Below are positions 30,136 to 38,717 of a DNA stretch of 64,000 nt, in pieces. The first letter of the stretch is position 1. Each line of letters starts with the position of its first letter. The notes below the pieces were generated by a model that saw only the letters and a program-made list of their open reading frames with translations, was not told the DNA's origin and did no database searches. The stretch is taken from contig NZ_CP107836.1 in NCBI RefSeq assembly GCF_036346615.1, positions 1,240,001-1,304,000 on the forward strand, read 5' to 3'. This DNA is from Streptomyces sp. NBC_00523. GTDB lineage: Bacteria; Actinomycetota; Actinomycetes; Streptomycetales; Streptomycetaceae. The translations under genes were made by a program, and so were the position numbers.

Positions 30136-30711
30136 GTGCTGATCCCCCACGACACCCGGATCGCCCTCGACCTAGTGGTCGATCTGGTGAACACCGCGCC
30201 GGAGAGCGAGCCGGAAGGGGGCGGGGCACCGGCCGACGGGCTCGCCGACGTCACGGCACTCCACGCGTTCGCCGTACGCCACCGCGTGAGCGGGATCGGC
30301 GAGCTCGACCAGCAGGACCTGAAGGCCGTGCACGACGTGCGCGCCCGGTTCGCCGAGGTCTTCGCCGCCGGGGACGCGCGCACCGCCGCCGGGCTGGTGA
30401 ACGCCCTGGTGGCCGCCGCGGGCACCACGCCGCAGCTCACCGCCCACGACGGCTACGACTGGCATGTGCACTACTTCTCGCCGGACGCCTCGATCGCCGA
30501 CCACCTGGCGGCCGACTGCGGCATGGCCCTCGCCTTCATCATCGTGGCGGGCGAGACGGAGCGGCTGCGGCGGTGCGAGGCGCCGGACTGCCGGAACGCC
30601 TTCGTGGACCTCTCGCGCAACCGCTCCCGCCGCTACTGCTCCAGCCGCACCTGCGGTAACCGCCTGCACGTCGCCGCGTACCGGGCGCGCCGCCGGGAAG
30701 CGGCCGGCTGA
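30136..30711 (+). CDS. CGNR zinc-finger (ABATE-type) putative regulator
   Basis: 191 residues: an N-terminal ABATE-like domain starting LIPHDTRIALDLVVDLVNT and a C-terminal CGNR zinc finger with CEAPDC and CSSRTCGNR as the likely metal and DNA contacts. Members are thought to be transcription regulators. GTG at 30136 follows GGGAG. The large inverted repeat upstream may be its binding site. Confidence 0.9.
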   Translation: MLIPHDTRIALDLVVDLVNTAPESEPEGGGAPADGLADVTALHAFAVRHRVSGIGELDQQDLKAVHDVRARFAEVFAAGDARTAAGLVNALVAAAGTTPQLTAHDGYDWHVHYFSPDASIADHLAADCGMALAFIIVAGETERLRRCEAPDCRNAFVDLSRNRSRRYCSSRTCGNRLHVAAYRARRREAAG

Positions 30712-30715
30712 CGGC

Positions 30716-30871
30716 TCACAGCAGGAAGAGATCGTGCAACGCGGCCATCAGCAGCAGGCTGCCGATGACCGTGAGGAAGATCATCAGAGGGGGCTGGGAA
30801 AGCGCGAAGAGGCAGCCGCGCGGCTCTTCGCCAGGGGGTGCGGGGGCGTCGCCCCGAGAGGTGTCCACCAT
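30716..30871 (-). CDS. Small single-pass membrane protein, 51 residues
   Basis: Starts MVDTSRGDAPAPPGEEPRG and ends in one clear membrane segment (PLMIFLTVIGSLLLMAALHDLFLL). The conserved-looking motif CLFALSQPPL precedes the membrane helix. It converges with the CGNR gene four bases away. The ribosome site is weak and the start uncertain (ATG 30871 or GTG 30868). The hydrophobic pattern and codon bias support a real gene. Confidence 0.62.
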   Translation of the reverse strand: MVDTSRGDAPAPPGEEPRGCLFALSQPPLMIFLTVIGSLLLMAALHDLFLL

Positions 30872-31016
30872 TTCGGGACGATCATGACGCAGTCCCGGGG
30901 GTGCTTCGTACCAACATGCCTCTTCACGACGGGAGTTCACTCGTCATGGGGGCCTCGTTAATCGCTCCGGCGTGCGAGCGCCCAGCACATTTCCTAACCC
31001 CCGCTCCCCCTGCGGC

Positions 31017-31988
31017 TCAGCTCAGCTCGCGCAGCTTCCGCAGCTGGACCTGGCGCTGGACGCCGGTGCCGCCCTCGTGGCCGTTCCAGGGGTAGATCTC
31101 GATCTCCTTGGGCCCGGCCCAGCGGTTGTAGGCGGCGAAGACGGTGGAGGGCGGGCAGATCGCGTCCATCAGGGCGACCGAGTAGAGGGCGGGCACGCTC
31201 GCGCGGGCGGCGAAGCTGACGCCGTCGAAGTACGACAGGGTGCGGAACACCTGGGCGTCCGCGCCGTGCCGGGTGGCGAGGAAGCGGACGATCTCCTGGT
31301 ACGGGTCCTCGTCGGTGATCTCGACGGCCCGCCGGAAGTGCGTCAGGAACGGCACGTCCACGAAGGCGGCCTTCACGTGCGGGCTGAGGGCCGCCACGGC
31401 CTGGGAGATGCCGCCGCCCTGGCTGGCGCCGTTGACGACGATGCGGGCGGGATCGACGGCCGGGTGGCTGCGGGCCACCTCGACGGCCCGCACCGCGTCG
31501 GTGAAGACCCGGCGGTAGTAGTACGTCTCCGGGTCGAGGACGCCGTTGGTCATGAAGCCGGGCGCCTGCGGGTTGGCGGCGCCGTACGGGTCCGGCGTGG
31601 CGCCCGCCGAGTGGTGGTTGACCGCGCCCTGGCCGCGGGTGTCCACGATCAGCGCGGCCCAGCCGGCCGAGGGCCACACCAGGTGGTCGTGGGGCAGCCC
31701 GCGCCCGCCGCTGTAACCGAGGTAGTGCACGACGGTCGGCAGGGGGCCCTCGGCACCCGCGGGGACGTTCAGCCAGGCGCGTATCCGGTGCCCGCCCCAG
31801 CCCGCGAACGACACGTCGTACGAGTCGACGGCGGCCAGCGCGCCGTCGTAGGGCGCGAACTCGGCGTCCAGCGGGTGGGCGGCGGCCTCGTCCAGGGTGA
31901 GCTGCCAGAAGGCGTCGAAGTCCTCCGGCTCGTCGGGGTCGGGCCGGTAGCCGCGCAGCTGGTCCAGGGGCAGGTCGAACAGGGCCAT
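31017..31988 (-). CDS. CE7 acetyl esterase (acetylxylan esterase / cephalosporin C deacetylase)
   Basis: Alpha/beta hydrolase that removes acetyl groups from sugars or xylan fragments. 323 residues, the usual CE7 length. The nucleophile Ser is in NGASQGGG near residue 188, the Asp in [10 protein letters not shown] near 273, and the His in WNGHEGG near 303. The family start [14 protein letters not shown] is present. No signal peptide, so it acts inside the cell. ATG at 31988 follows CGGAGAAG. The 240-bp upstream gap contains a small palindrome at 32072. Confidence 0.92.
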   Translation of the reverse strand: MALFDLPLDQLRGYRPDPDEPEDFDAFWQLTLDEAAAHPLDAEFAPYDGALAAVDSYDVSFAGWGGHRIRAWLNVPAGAEGPLPTVVHYLGYSGGRGLPHDHLVWPSAGWAALIVDTRGQGAVNHHSAGATPDPYGAANPQAPGFMTNGVLDPETYYYRRVFTDAVRAVEVARSHPAVDPARIVVNGASQGGGISQAVAALSPHVKAAFVDVPFLTHFRRAVEITDEDPYQEIVRFLATRHGADAQVFRTLSYFDGVSFAARASVPALYSVALMDAICPPSTVFAAYNRWAGPKEIEIYPWNGHEGGTGVQRQVQLRKLRELS

Positions 31989-32175
31989 GACTTCTCCGTT
32001 TCGGGCACGCGGAAGGGGGCGGCGTCCGCCGCACAGGTCCACGCGTCCCGCCCCCGGTGACATGGGGCCTTGAACGCATACGTTCGCGGCCCAGCGGGAC
32101 GCTATGCGGCGCCGCCGGGCAGGGTCAAGGAATCCCGGGAGGCCCGGGCGAAACGATTCACCTGGTGAGACGGGG

Positions 32176-32206
32176 CGGGCCCCACCGCGTGCTGCGGCGG
32201 GGCCCG
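32176..32206 (-). terminator. Terminator after the small membrane gene at 32229
   Basis: An 8-bp outer stem (32176-32183 with 32199-32206) with further inner pairs, 23 bases past the stop of the - strand gene. Confidence 0.7.
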
Positions 32207-32228
32207 TGGGTCCGGACGGCTCCCGGTA

Positions 32229-32690
32229 TCAGATGCCGTGCTTCTTCAGGATGGCCTCGATGTCGCTGAAGTCCTCGCCGGTGCCGGAGGAGGCGGACTG
32301 CTTGCCCTGCTTGCCGCGCGGACGCGTGGCCGCCGGGGAGGAGCCCGCGCCGAGCGAAGGGGCCGAGGCGCCCGGCTCCACGGCCTCGCCCCGGGCGGCC
32401 CGGGCTGCGGCCCGGCGCTCCTTGCGGCTGCCGCCGCCCCGGCGTTCGACCGCGCGCGTGAGCATGAAGAGCAGCCAGGCCACGCCCAGCAGGCCGAAGC
32501 CCAGCCAGACGCTCGGCTTGAAGGCGATGTCCGACACCCACTTCACGACGCCCGTCAGCACCAGGCCGACCGGCACCAGCGAGTAGGCGGCGATTCTCGT
32601 CGCGGTGAGGAACCGCTTGCGGTACGCGGTGACGGCCGCGATGCCCAGGCCCGCCGCGGACACCGCGGAACAAATGGTCTCGGCAAGCAT
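32229..32690 (-). CDS. Small membrane protein of unknown function, 153 residues
   Basis: Three predicted membrane segments (AETICSAVSAAGLGIAAVTAY, AAYSLVPVGLVLTGVVKWV, VWLGFGLLGVAWLLFML), then a basic Arg/Ala region and an acidic tail ending FSDIEAILKKHGI. No family recognised. GGAGG is well placed before ATG 32690. Confidence 0.82.
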   Translation of the reverse strand: MLAETICSAVSAAGLGIAAVTAYRKRFLTATRIAAYSLVPVGLVLTGVVKWVSDIAFKPSVWLGFGLLGVAWLLFMLTRAVERRGGGSRKERRAAARAARGEAVEPGASAPSLGAGSSPAATRPRGKQGKQSASSGTGEDFSDIEAILKKHGI

Positions 32691-32848
32691 CGGTGCCTCC
32701 TGGCGCAGGGGGATACGTCCCTTCCATCCTGCACCGGGCACCGGCCGGGCGGCCATGCCCCGGGCCCGTATCAGGGAGATCTCAGGGGCCGGGCTCCTCC
32801 CCAGGTGCCGGGCGGCCGCCCCGCCGTGCACCCTGCGAGACTGGCCCC

Positions 32849-33364
32849 ATGAGCGATTCCACCCCCGCCGCACCGGTCGTCCTCGACGTCTGGTGCGAGC
32901 TCCAGTGCCCCGACTGCCACCACGCCCTGACCGATGTGCACGCCCTGCGGGCCCGGTACGGCGACCGGCTGGACATCCGGCTGCGGCACTTCCCCCTGGA
33001 GAAGCACAAGCACGCCTACGCCGCCGCGCAGGCCGCCGAGGAGGCCGTGGTCCAGGGCAGCGGCTGGCCGTACATCGAGGCGGTGCTCGCGCGCACGGGT
33101 GACCTCGGGGCGCGGGGCGAGAAGCTGCTGGTCGAGGTGGCCGGGGAGCTGGGGCTGGACGCGGAGGAGTTCGACACCGCGCTCATCGACGGCCGGCACA
33201 TGCTGATCGTGGACGCGGACCAGGCCGAGGGCAAGGCCATCGGGGTCACCGGCACACCGACGTACGTGATCGGCGGGGAGCGCCTGGACGGCGGCAGGAG
33301 CCAGGACGGGCTGCGCGCGCGGATCGAGGAGATCGCCGACCGGCTCCTGGCCGGACAGGGCTGA
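32849..33364 (+). CDS. DsbA/FrnE-family thioredoxin-like oxidoreductase
   Basis: 171-residue thioredoxin-fold protein with a helical insertion. The active-site pair is in ELQCPDCHHAL (CPDC), and the cis-Pro loop is in GVTGTPTYVIGGERL. It has no signal peptide, so it is likely cytoplasmic like FrnE. ATG 32849 has a weak ribosome site. It converges with the GNAT gene. Confidence 0.88.
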   Translation: MSDSTPAAPVVLDVWCELQCPDCHHALTDVHALRARYGDRLDIRLRHFPLEKHKHAYAAAQAAEEAVVQGSGWPYIEAVLARTGDLGARGEKLLVEVAGELGLDAEEFDTALIDGRHMLIVDADQAEGKAIGVTGTPTYVIGGERLDGGRSQDGLRARIEEIADRLLAGQG

Positions 33365-33375
33365 GGGGGCAGGAT

Positions 33376-34212
33376 CTACAGCGGTTTGGCCAGGTTGTAC
33401 TGGGTCGGCTCGTAACCGAGCGATTCGTACAGCCGCAGGGCCGGGGTGTTGGCCGTGACGACGTGCAGCCCGATCCGCGTCTCGCCCGCCGCCAGCGCGA
33501 TCCGCTCGGCCTGGAGCATCAGGGCCCGCCCGTAGCCGCGCCCCCGGTACGGCTCCGCCACCTCCACGTCGAACACGTAGCCGATGCGCATCCCGGGATG
33601 CATCTCGAACGGCGCCTCCCAGACATGGCCGACGGTCTCGCCCTCGCGGCGCAGGTAATCCAGCCGTACCCCCTCGGTGGCGAGGCCGTCCGGGAGGTGG
33701 CGGGCGTGGGAGGCACGGGCCGCGGCCGGGGCCGCCTCGCGCGGGACGCCCCGGCTCACCAGGTTCTCCGTGTACGCGGCGACGGCGTCGCGCTCCCAGA
33801 CGGCGAACTCCTCGGGCGTCATCGGGTGGGCGGTGAGCCCGTCCGGGAGGACCGGGGGCTCCTCGGGCAGCGTCTTGACCATGTTGCGGCTGCGCTCGGT
33901 GTAGCCGAGGGCGGCGGCCAGCCGCTGCCCCGCGGCGTCCCCGGCGGCCACCTCCGTACACACCTGGGTGCAGCCCCAGCCGCGCAGGATCTCCTCGGAG
34001 GCCAGGGCGGCGATGGTGCCCCGGCCGCGCCTGCGGACGGCCTCGTCGATCCGCAGGGCTCTGATCAGGCCCGTCGCTCCGCCCGCGCCCGGCTCGACGG
34101 CGAGCGCGACGGAGCCGACGGGGCGCCCGTTGTCGCACACGTCGTACGCGCGCCGCTGTGCGCCGTCGGCGCCTGACTGGATCGGCCCGGCCGGCCGCAG
34201 TGTCGTCGTCAT
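33376..34212 (-). CDS. Tandem-domain GNAT acetyltransferase
   Basis: 278 residues with two GNAT folds. The first has RRRGRGTIAALASE (about 65-80), the second RGRGYGRALMLQAERIAL (about 225-242), followed by NTPALRLYESLGYEP. The substrate is unknown. Mycothiol synthase also has two such folds, but the signature here is too general to assign. ATG at 34212. Confidence 0.85.
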   Translation of the reverse strand: MTTTLRPAGPIQSGADGAQRRAYDVCDNGRPVGSVALAVEPGAGGATGLIRALRIDEAVRRRGRGTIAALASEEILRGWGCTQVCTEVAAGDAAGQRLAAALGYTERSRNMVKTLPEEPPVLPDGLTAHPMTPEEFAVWERDAVAAYTENLVSRGVPREAAPAAARASHARHLPDGLATEGVRLDYLRREGETVGHVWEAPFEMHPGMRIGYVFDVEVAEPYRGRGYGRALMLQAERIALAAGETRIGLHVVTANTPALRLYESLGYEPTQYNLAKPL

Positions 34213-34276
34213 CAGGTGGTTTCTATCCCCTGCGCGCGGGCCCGTCACCCGTATTTGCGCGGACGGGCCGTTGCCG

Positions 34277-35098
34277 TCACGGGTCGAGGTCGTCGGCCGC
34301 GCGCTCCTCGAAGATCCGCATCGCCTTGGCGGTGACCGGTCCCGGTGCGCCCGGCAGCTCCCGGCCGTCGATCCGGTGGACGGCCTGCACGTCCCGGAGG
34401 GTGGAGGTCAGGAAGACCTCGTCGGCCCGGTCCAGGACGTCGAACGGCAGGTCGGTCTCCTGCGCGCCGGTCCACTCCACGGTGAGCGCCCGGGTGATGC
34501 CGGCCAGGCAGCCGGAGGCGACGGGCGGGGTGTGCAGCTGCCCGTCCAGGACGACGAAGACGTTGGACCCGGTGCCCTCGCAGAGCCGGCCGACGGTGTT
34601 GGCGAACAGCGCCTCGGACGCGCCCTGCTCGTGGGCACGGGCGAGGGCGACGACGTTCTCCGCGTACGAGGTGGTCTTGAGGCCGGTGAGCGCCGAGCGC
34701 TCATTGCGGGTCCAGGGCACGGTGACGACGGCCGTGGTGTCGGGGCGCCGGCTCACCTCGCCGAGTGCGACGACGAGGCCGGGACCCGCGTCGCCCCGGT
34801 CGGAGCCGAGGGGCGAGATGCCGCCGGTGTACGTGATCCGGAGCCGTCCGAGCCCGACCGGGTTGGCCTCCACGACGGCGGTGCAGGCGCGGCGCACCTC
34901 GTCCGGGTCGGGGGCGGGCAGGCCGAGCCCCTGGGCGGAAAGGGCCAGGCGGTCGAGGTGGCGGGTGAGGGCGAAGGGGCGGCCGTGGGAGACCCGGAGC
35001 GTCTCGAAGACGCCGTCGCCGACGGTGAGGCCGTGGTCGAGCACGGACACCCGGGCGTCGTCGGCGGGGCGCAGCTCGCCGTTGACCCAGATCCTCAT
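34277..35098 (-). CDS. pabC: Aminodeoxychorismate lyase-type PLP enzyme (aminotransferase class IV)
   Basis: Fold-type IV PLP protein of 273 residues. The catalytic Lys is in LTGLKTTSYAENV, and GTGSNVFVVLDG and VFLTSTLRDVQAV are the usual phosphate-binding and C-terminal motifs. Next to pabB it most likely makes p-aminobenzoate from aminodeoxychorismate for folate. A branched-chain or D-amino-acid aminotransferase role cannot be excluded by sequence alone. Its ATG overlaps the pabB stop (ATGA). Confidence 0.88.
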   Translation of the reverse strand: MRIWVNGELRPADDARVSVLDHGLTVGDGVFETLRVSHGRPFALTRHLDRLALSAQGLGLPAPDPDEVRRACTAVVEANPVGLGRLRITYTGGISPLGSDRGDAGPGLVVALGEVSRRPDTTAVVTVPWTRNERSALTGLKTTSYAENVVALARAHEQGASEALFANTVGRLCEGTGSNVFVVLDGQLHTPPVASGCLAGITRALTVEWTGAQETDLPFDVLDRADEVFLTSTLRDVQAVHRIDGRELPGAPGPVTAKAMRIFEERAADDLDP

Positions 35099-36174
35099 GG
35101 TGCGGTCCTTCCGGTTGCTTCGTATGCGCCCGACGCTACAGCGAGCAGCCTGGACGCCTTGAGTTCGGTCTCGTCCCATTCGCGTTCCGGATCGGAGCCC
35201 CAGGTGATCCCGGCCCCGGTGCCGAAGCGCAGGAGGGGGGCGGCTCCGGTGCGGTCGGTCCAGAAGGTCCTGATGCCGACGGCGAGCGAGGCGGTCCCGC
35301 GGTCGGCGTCCACCCAGCCGATGCCGCCGCAGTACGGGCCGCGCGGAGCGGTCTCCAGTGCGCGGATGATCCGCAGCGCGCTGGACTTGGGGGCGCCGGT
35401 GACCGAGCCGGGCGGGAAGGCCGCGGCGAGGATCTCCGGCCAGCCGGCGCCCTCGGCGAGGCGGCCGCGCACGGTGGAGACGAGGTGGACGAGGCCCGGG
35501 TGCTTCTCGACGGCGCAGAGGTCGGGGACGGTGACCGAGCCGGTGGCGCAGACCCGGCCCAGGTCGTTGCGGACCAGGTCCACGATCATCACGTTCTCGG
35601 CGTGGTCCTTCTCCAGCAGGTCCGCCTCGGTGCGCCCGGTGCCCTTGATGGGGCCGGACTCGATCGTGCGGCCGTCCCTGCGCAGGAAGAGCTCGGGGGA
35701 CGCGGTGGCGATCTCGACGCCGTGCGCGGGGAGCCGAATCGTTCCTGCGTACGGGGCGGGGTTGCCGCGCGCCAGCAGTGCGGTGAGGGCGTCCACGTCG
35801 GCCGGGCCCGGCCCGGGCAGCGGTGCGGTCAGCACCCGGCAGAGGTTGGCCTGGTAGACCTCGCCGGTCGCGATGTACGCGCGGATGCGCCGTACGCCTT
35901 CGGTGTAGGCCTCCCGGTCGAGCGAGGACGTCCAGTGCCCGGTGCCCGGGCCGCGCCAGGCGCCGGGGGCCGGGGCGGGCACGGGAGCGGGGCGTACGGT
36001 GTCGAAGCGGGCGCAGGTCAGGGAACCTTCGAAGCCCGCGCAGACGGCCCAGAAGCCGGACGAGTCGAGGGCGGCGGGATCACTGGTCACATCCCGCAGA
36101 CCGGAGGCGACGAGGCCGCCGAAGCGAGCCATGGGAGCGAGGTCGTGCACGTCCGTGAGTGTAGGACGGCGCAC
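35095..36174 (-). CDS. pabB: Aminodeoxychorismate synthase component I (PabB-like)
   Basis: Chorismate-binding enzyme, 359 residues. The conserved parts are SGPIKGTGRT, DHAENVMIVDLVRNDLGRVC, FPPGSVTGAPKSSALRII and the last LRFGTGAGITWGSDPE. No glutaminase partner is fused or adjacent, so PabA must be supplied elsewhere. The first 70 residues are less conserved. The GTG at 36174 is the longest start; GTG at 36153 and ATG at 36132 are alternatives, none with a strong ribosome site. Confidence 0.9.
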   Translation of the reverse strand: MRRPTLTDVHDLAPMARFGGLVASGLRDVTSDPAALDSSGFWAVCAGFEGSLTCARFDTVRPAPVPAPAPGAWRGPGTGHWTSSLDREAYTEGVRRIRAYIATGEVYQANLCRVLTAPLPGPGPADVDALTALLARGNPAPYAGTIRLPAHGVEIATASPELFLRRDGRTIESGPIKGTGRTEADLLEKDHAENVMIVDLVRNDLGRVCATGSVTVPDLCAVEKHPGLVHLVSTVRGRLAEGAGWPEILAAAFPPGSVTGAPKSSALRIIRALETAPRGPYCGGIGWVDADRGTASLAVGIRTFWTDRTGAAPLLRFGTGAGITWGSDPEREWDETELKASRLLAVASGAYEATGRTAP

Positions 36175-36225
36175 GGTGACCCGCGCCGGGGCGAGCGCAC
36201 CTCAGCACGCTGCACAAACGCGTTT

Positions 36226-36253
36226 TTGTACTGGCCCGGGAATCCGCTAGAGT
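36226..36253 (+). promoter_or_regulatory. Housekeeping promoter of the tRNA operon
   Basis: TTGTAC at 36226-36231 and TAGAGT at 36248-36253, 16 bases apart, 43 bases before tRNA-Gly. This matches the main vegetative sigma factor (HrdB-type) pattern. Confidence 0.75.
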
Positions 36254-36295
36254 TCAACACGTCGCCGAGACGCGCAAGCGGACCGGGAAAGACAA

Positions 36296-36368
36296 GCGGA
36301 CGTAGCTCAGTTGGTAGAGCGCAACCTTGCCAAGGTTGAGGTCGCCAGTTCGAACCTGGTCGTCCGCT
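36296..36368 (+). tRNA. tRNA-Gly (GCC)
   Basis: 73-nt cloverleaf: acceptor GCGGACG/CGTCCGC with U discriminator, anticodon loop TTGCCAA, T arm with AGTTCGAACCT. No encoded CCA. First of a five-gene tRNA operon. Confidence 0.97.
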
Positions 36369-36405
36369 CGCAGAAGGTGGGGATCTTCACCGGTCTCCCA
36401 CCCCT

Positions 36406-36476
36406 GGTGGAGTGGCCGAGAGGCGAGGCAACGGCCTGCAAAGCCGTCTACACGGGTTCAAATCCCGTCTCCACCT
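36406..36476 (+). tRNA. tRNA-Cys (GCA)
   Basis: 71-nt cloverleaf: acceptor GGTGGAG/CTCCACC, anticodon loop CTGCAAA, T arm with GGGTTCAAATCCC. CCA follows directly in the DNA (36477-36479). Only four bases separate it from the next tRNA. Confidence 0.97.
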
Positions 36477-36480
36477 CCAC

Positions 36481-36552
36481 GGACGATTAGCTCAGCGGGA
36501 GAGCGCTTCCCTGACACGGAAGAGGTCACTGGTTCAATCCCAGTATCGTCCA
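36481..36552 (+). tRNA. tRNA-Val (GAC), variant acceptor stem
   Basis: 72 nt; anticodon loop CTGACAC. The acceptor stem is GGACGAT/ATCGTCC, which differs from the next two copies only at two compensated pairs. Confidence 0.97.
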
Positions 36553-36572
36553 CTGATCCGCAAGGATCACCC

Positions 36573-36644
36573 GCGCGATTAGCTCAGCGGGAGAGCGCTT
36601 CCCTGACACGGAAGAGGTCACTGGTTCAATCCCAGTATCGCGCA
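36573..36644 (+). tRNA. tRNA-Val (GAC), second copy
   Basis: 72 nt; acceptor stem GCGCGAT/ATCGCGC, otherwise identical to the preceding tRNA. No encoded CCA. Confidence 0.97.
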
Positions 36645-36666
36645 CGCAGTACACGCAGGTTCACCT

Positions 36667-36738
36667 GCGCGATTAGCTCAGCGGGAGAGCGCTTCCCTGA
36701 CACGGAAGAGGTCACTGGTTCAATCCCAGTATCGCGCA
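36667..36738 (+). tRNA. tRNA-Val (GAC), third copy
   Basis: 72 nt; identical to the gene at 36573. Last tRNA before the operon terminator. Confidence 0.97.
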
Positions 36739-36743
36739 CTGTC

Positions 36744-36779
36744 ACGAAGCCCCGGTCGTCTCGGCGACCGGGGCTTCGT
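36744..36779. terminator. Terminator of the tRNA operon, shared with the zinc-ribbon gene
   Basis: A perfect 15-bp stem (36744-36758 with 36765-36779) around six bases, between the last tRNA (+) and the stop of the convergent zinc-ribbon gene (-). Confidence 0.9.
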
Positions 36780-36788
36780 CGTGTTCGG

Positions 36789-37067
36789 TCAGGAGGAGAA
36801 GAGCATCCGGCCGAAGCTCTTCTGCCGGTAGTGACCGTGGTGGCCGCCGTGGTGCGGGGCGCCCCAGGCGGGCGCGGGGGCGGAGGGGTAGGCCTGCGGC
36901 GGGGCGGCCGGCGGCGGGGCCTGCTGCGTCCACTGGGACTCGATGCGGGTCAGCGTCTCCAGCTCGCCGTAGTCCAGGAATATCCCCCGGCAGCCGCTGC
37001 ACTGCTCGATCTGAATGCCGTTGCGGTTGTACGTGTGCATCTGTGCGTGGCACTTGGGACACTGCAT
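36789..37067 (-). CDS. TFIIB-type zinc-ribbon protein
   Basis: 92 residues. MQCPKCHAQM and QCSGCRGIFLDYGELE form one zinc ribbon (CxxC...CxxC). The rest is Pro/Ala-rich, with a His-rich patch (HHGGHHGHYRQ) that could also bind metal. ATG at 37067 is preferred; GTG at 37079 is too close to the GGAG. The role is unknown; proteins of this kind occur widely in actinobacteria. Confidence 0.85.
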   Translation of the reverse strand: MQCPKCHAQMHTYNRNGIQIEQCSGCRGIFLDYGELETLTRIESQWTQQAPPPAAPPQAYPSAPAPAWGAPHHGGHHGHYRQKSFGRMLFSS

Positions 37068-37135
37068 GTTCGGGCTCACTCCTCGCCGTCGGTTCGCCGT
37101 CGCCGGAATGCGTGCCCGCCGACGGTCGGTTCACC

Positions 37136-38101
37136 CTACGACGTGGGTGCCGCCCCCAACTCGGGCGGGAGCGAGGCAATTCGGGCACAGGCGTCGATCA
37201 TCACCTGTTCCACCTCATCCGGAGCCCGGCCCTCCGCCGACGACTTGGCCCAGGCGAGCGCGGCGGTCTGCACGGTCAGCGCGCGGGCCGGCACGTCGAG
37301 GGCGGGCCAGGGGTCGCCGTCGGCCGGTACGGCGGGGCCGCCGCCCGCCCGGTAGGCGTCCAGGAGGCGGAGCCAGACGTCCGGCGGGAGCAGTCCGGCC
37401 GCGTACCAGGCGGCGGGGCGCGCGAGGTCCCAGGCGGGGTCGCCGAGGCCCGCGTCGTCCACGTCGATGAGCAGCCAGGGGCCGTGCGGGGCGGGGTGGC
37501 GTACGAGCTGGCCCAGGTGGAGGTCTCCGTGGCAGAGGTACGTTTCCCGGCCGGCCGGGGGCGCCGCCCCGCCCCGCGCCCAGCCCGGCAGCCCGCGCCA
37601 GGCGGCGAGCACGGGCGCGACGGCCGGGTCGCCGGGGCGGGCGGTGCGCATCCGGGCGACGGCGAGCGCGGCCTTCGCGGGCCCGCGCATGGCGGGGAGC
37701 GGACCCGGGACTGCGGTGCGGTGCAGCCGGGCCAGGAGCGCCCCGGCCTCCTCCCAGGGCGCCGCGTCCGGGTCGCCGGGGTCGACGGGCTCGCCGTGGG
37801 GCCAGAGCGTGACGGGGCGGCCGTCCAGTTCGGTGAAGGGGACGCCGGGTGCCACGGGCAGGGGCGCCAGCAGGATGCCGTCCTGCCCCGGTGCGGCCGC
37901 CAGGCGCAGCCGCCCGGCCAGAGCGGCCGTATCCGTGTCGGCGGCGTGCGCCTTGGCGACGACGGGGCCGCTGCGGACGACGATCCCGTCCTCGCGTTCG
38001 GCGAGCACGGACGGGGGCGGGCAGGCGCGGGGACCGCAGCCGGCCGGGTGGACCGCCCCGTGGGCGAGATCCCCCAGTGCGCGTACGAGTGCGGTGGTCA
38101 C
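37136..38101 (-). CDS. Aminoglycoside phosphotransferase (APH)-fold kinase
   Basis: 321-residue member of the APH/choline-kinase fold. The Brenner-type catalytic motif is YLCHGDLHLGQL, and the DxD-like metal site is LLIDVDDAGLGDPAWDLARP. The substrate is unknown: such genes in Streptomyces are often metabolic kinases and not drug-resistance genes. It has a GC-rich bias like its neighbours and no sign of transfer. Confidence 0.86.
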   Translation of the reverse strand: MTTALVRALGDLAHGAVHPAGCGPRACPPPSVLAEREDGIVVRSGPVVAKAHAADTDTAALAGRLRLAAAPGQDGILLAPLPVAPGVPFTELDGRPVTLWPHGEPVDPGDPDAAPWEEAGALLARLHRTAVPGPLPAMRGPAKAALAVARMRTARPGDPAVAPVLAAWRGLPGWARGGAAPPAGRETYLCHGDLHLGQLVRHPAPHGPWLLIDVDDAGLGDPAWDLARPAAWYAAGLLPPDVWLRLLDAYRAGGGPAVPADGDPWPALDVPARALTVQTAALAWAKSSAEGRAPDEVEQVMIDACARIASLPPELGAAPTS

Positions 38102-38339
38102 GGTCTCCCCCGGTGGCGCCGACGGGCTGTGGAGGTCACGCCCCGGCAGAGCGTACGCGGAGGCGCGGTGCCGTGGCTCCGGGCCGTGGCGGCCGGAGGG
38201 TTCCGCCCCCGGACAGCGCGATGTCCGGTCAGCTCCCCAGCTGACCGGACAAACGCTGCCGTCCGCCGCACCCCCGTCCCCACGGGGTTGTTGGCCGGAT
38301 GTCCCGGTCCGGACCGCTCTTCCGGACCCGGGGCGCCGC

Positions 38340-38531
38340 TCAGCGCCCCAGCATCACGCCCACGGACGACGCCTGTGTGACCACTGCTTCCCAGCCGCCG
38401 AAGACGACGACCAGCAGGGCCGCCAGGGGAAGGACCATGGCGGTCGCCACCAGCGGGTGGCGGCGGCCGGACGCGGCGGACGAGCCGCGGGACCGCGTGC
38501 GGACCACCGTCCGTGCTGCCGTGTCAGCCAT
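38340..38531 (-). CDS. Small membrane protein, 63 residues
   Basis: Charged Arg/Ser-rich N-terminus, then one membrane segment (LVATAMVLPLAALLVVVFGGW). AGGAGAGG stands six bases before ATG 38531, which supports a real gene. Unknown function. The 238 bases between this gene and the APH-like gene hold no gene I can support. Confidence 0.68.
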   Translation of the reverse strand: MADTAARTVVRTRSRGSSAASGRRHPLVATAMVLPLAALLVVVFGGWEAVVTQASSVGVMLGR

Positions 38532-38717
38532 GGTTCCTCTCCTGACCTGATGTGGGGCGACGGGCGCTTGACCTCGGGGGACGAGTGCGACGCCCGCCGC
38601 TTGGACTCAACATTAGGGATCCGGGGAGCGGGCGGCGTCATGCCCGCGTACCGAGTCCCGGGCCTCCCGGAGGATGAGCCGCGCTCGGTCGGCGTACTCC
38701 CCTGGGTGGAGACCGGG

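Noticed and set aside
25534..36738. tRNA genes as integration sites of a mobile element
   Set aside because: No integrase, phage or plasmid gene and no tRNA 3'-end fragment copy is found next to them.
37136..38101. APH-fold gene as an antibiotic-resistance gene
   Set aside because: The fold is shared by many metabolic kinases, the neighbours are core genes, and there is no resistance-specific motif.
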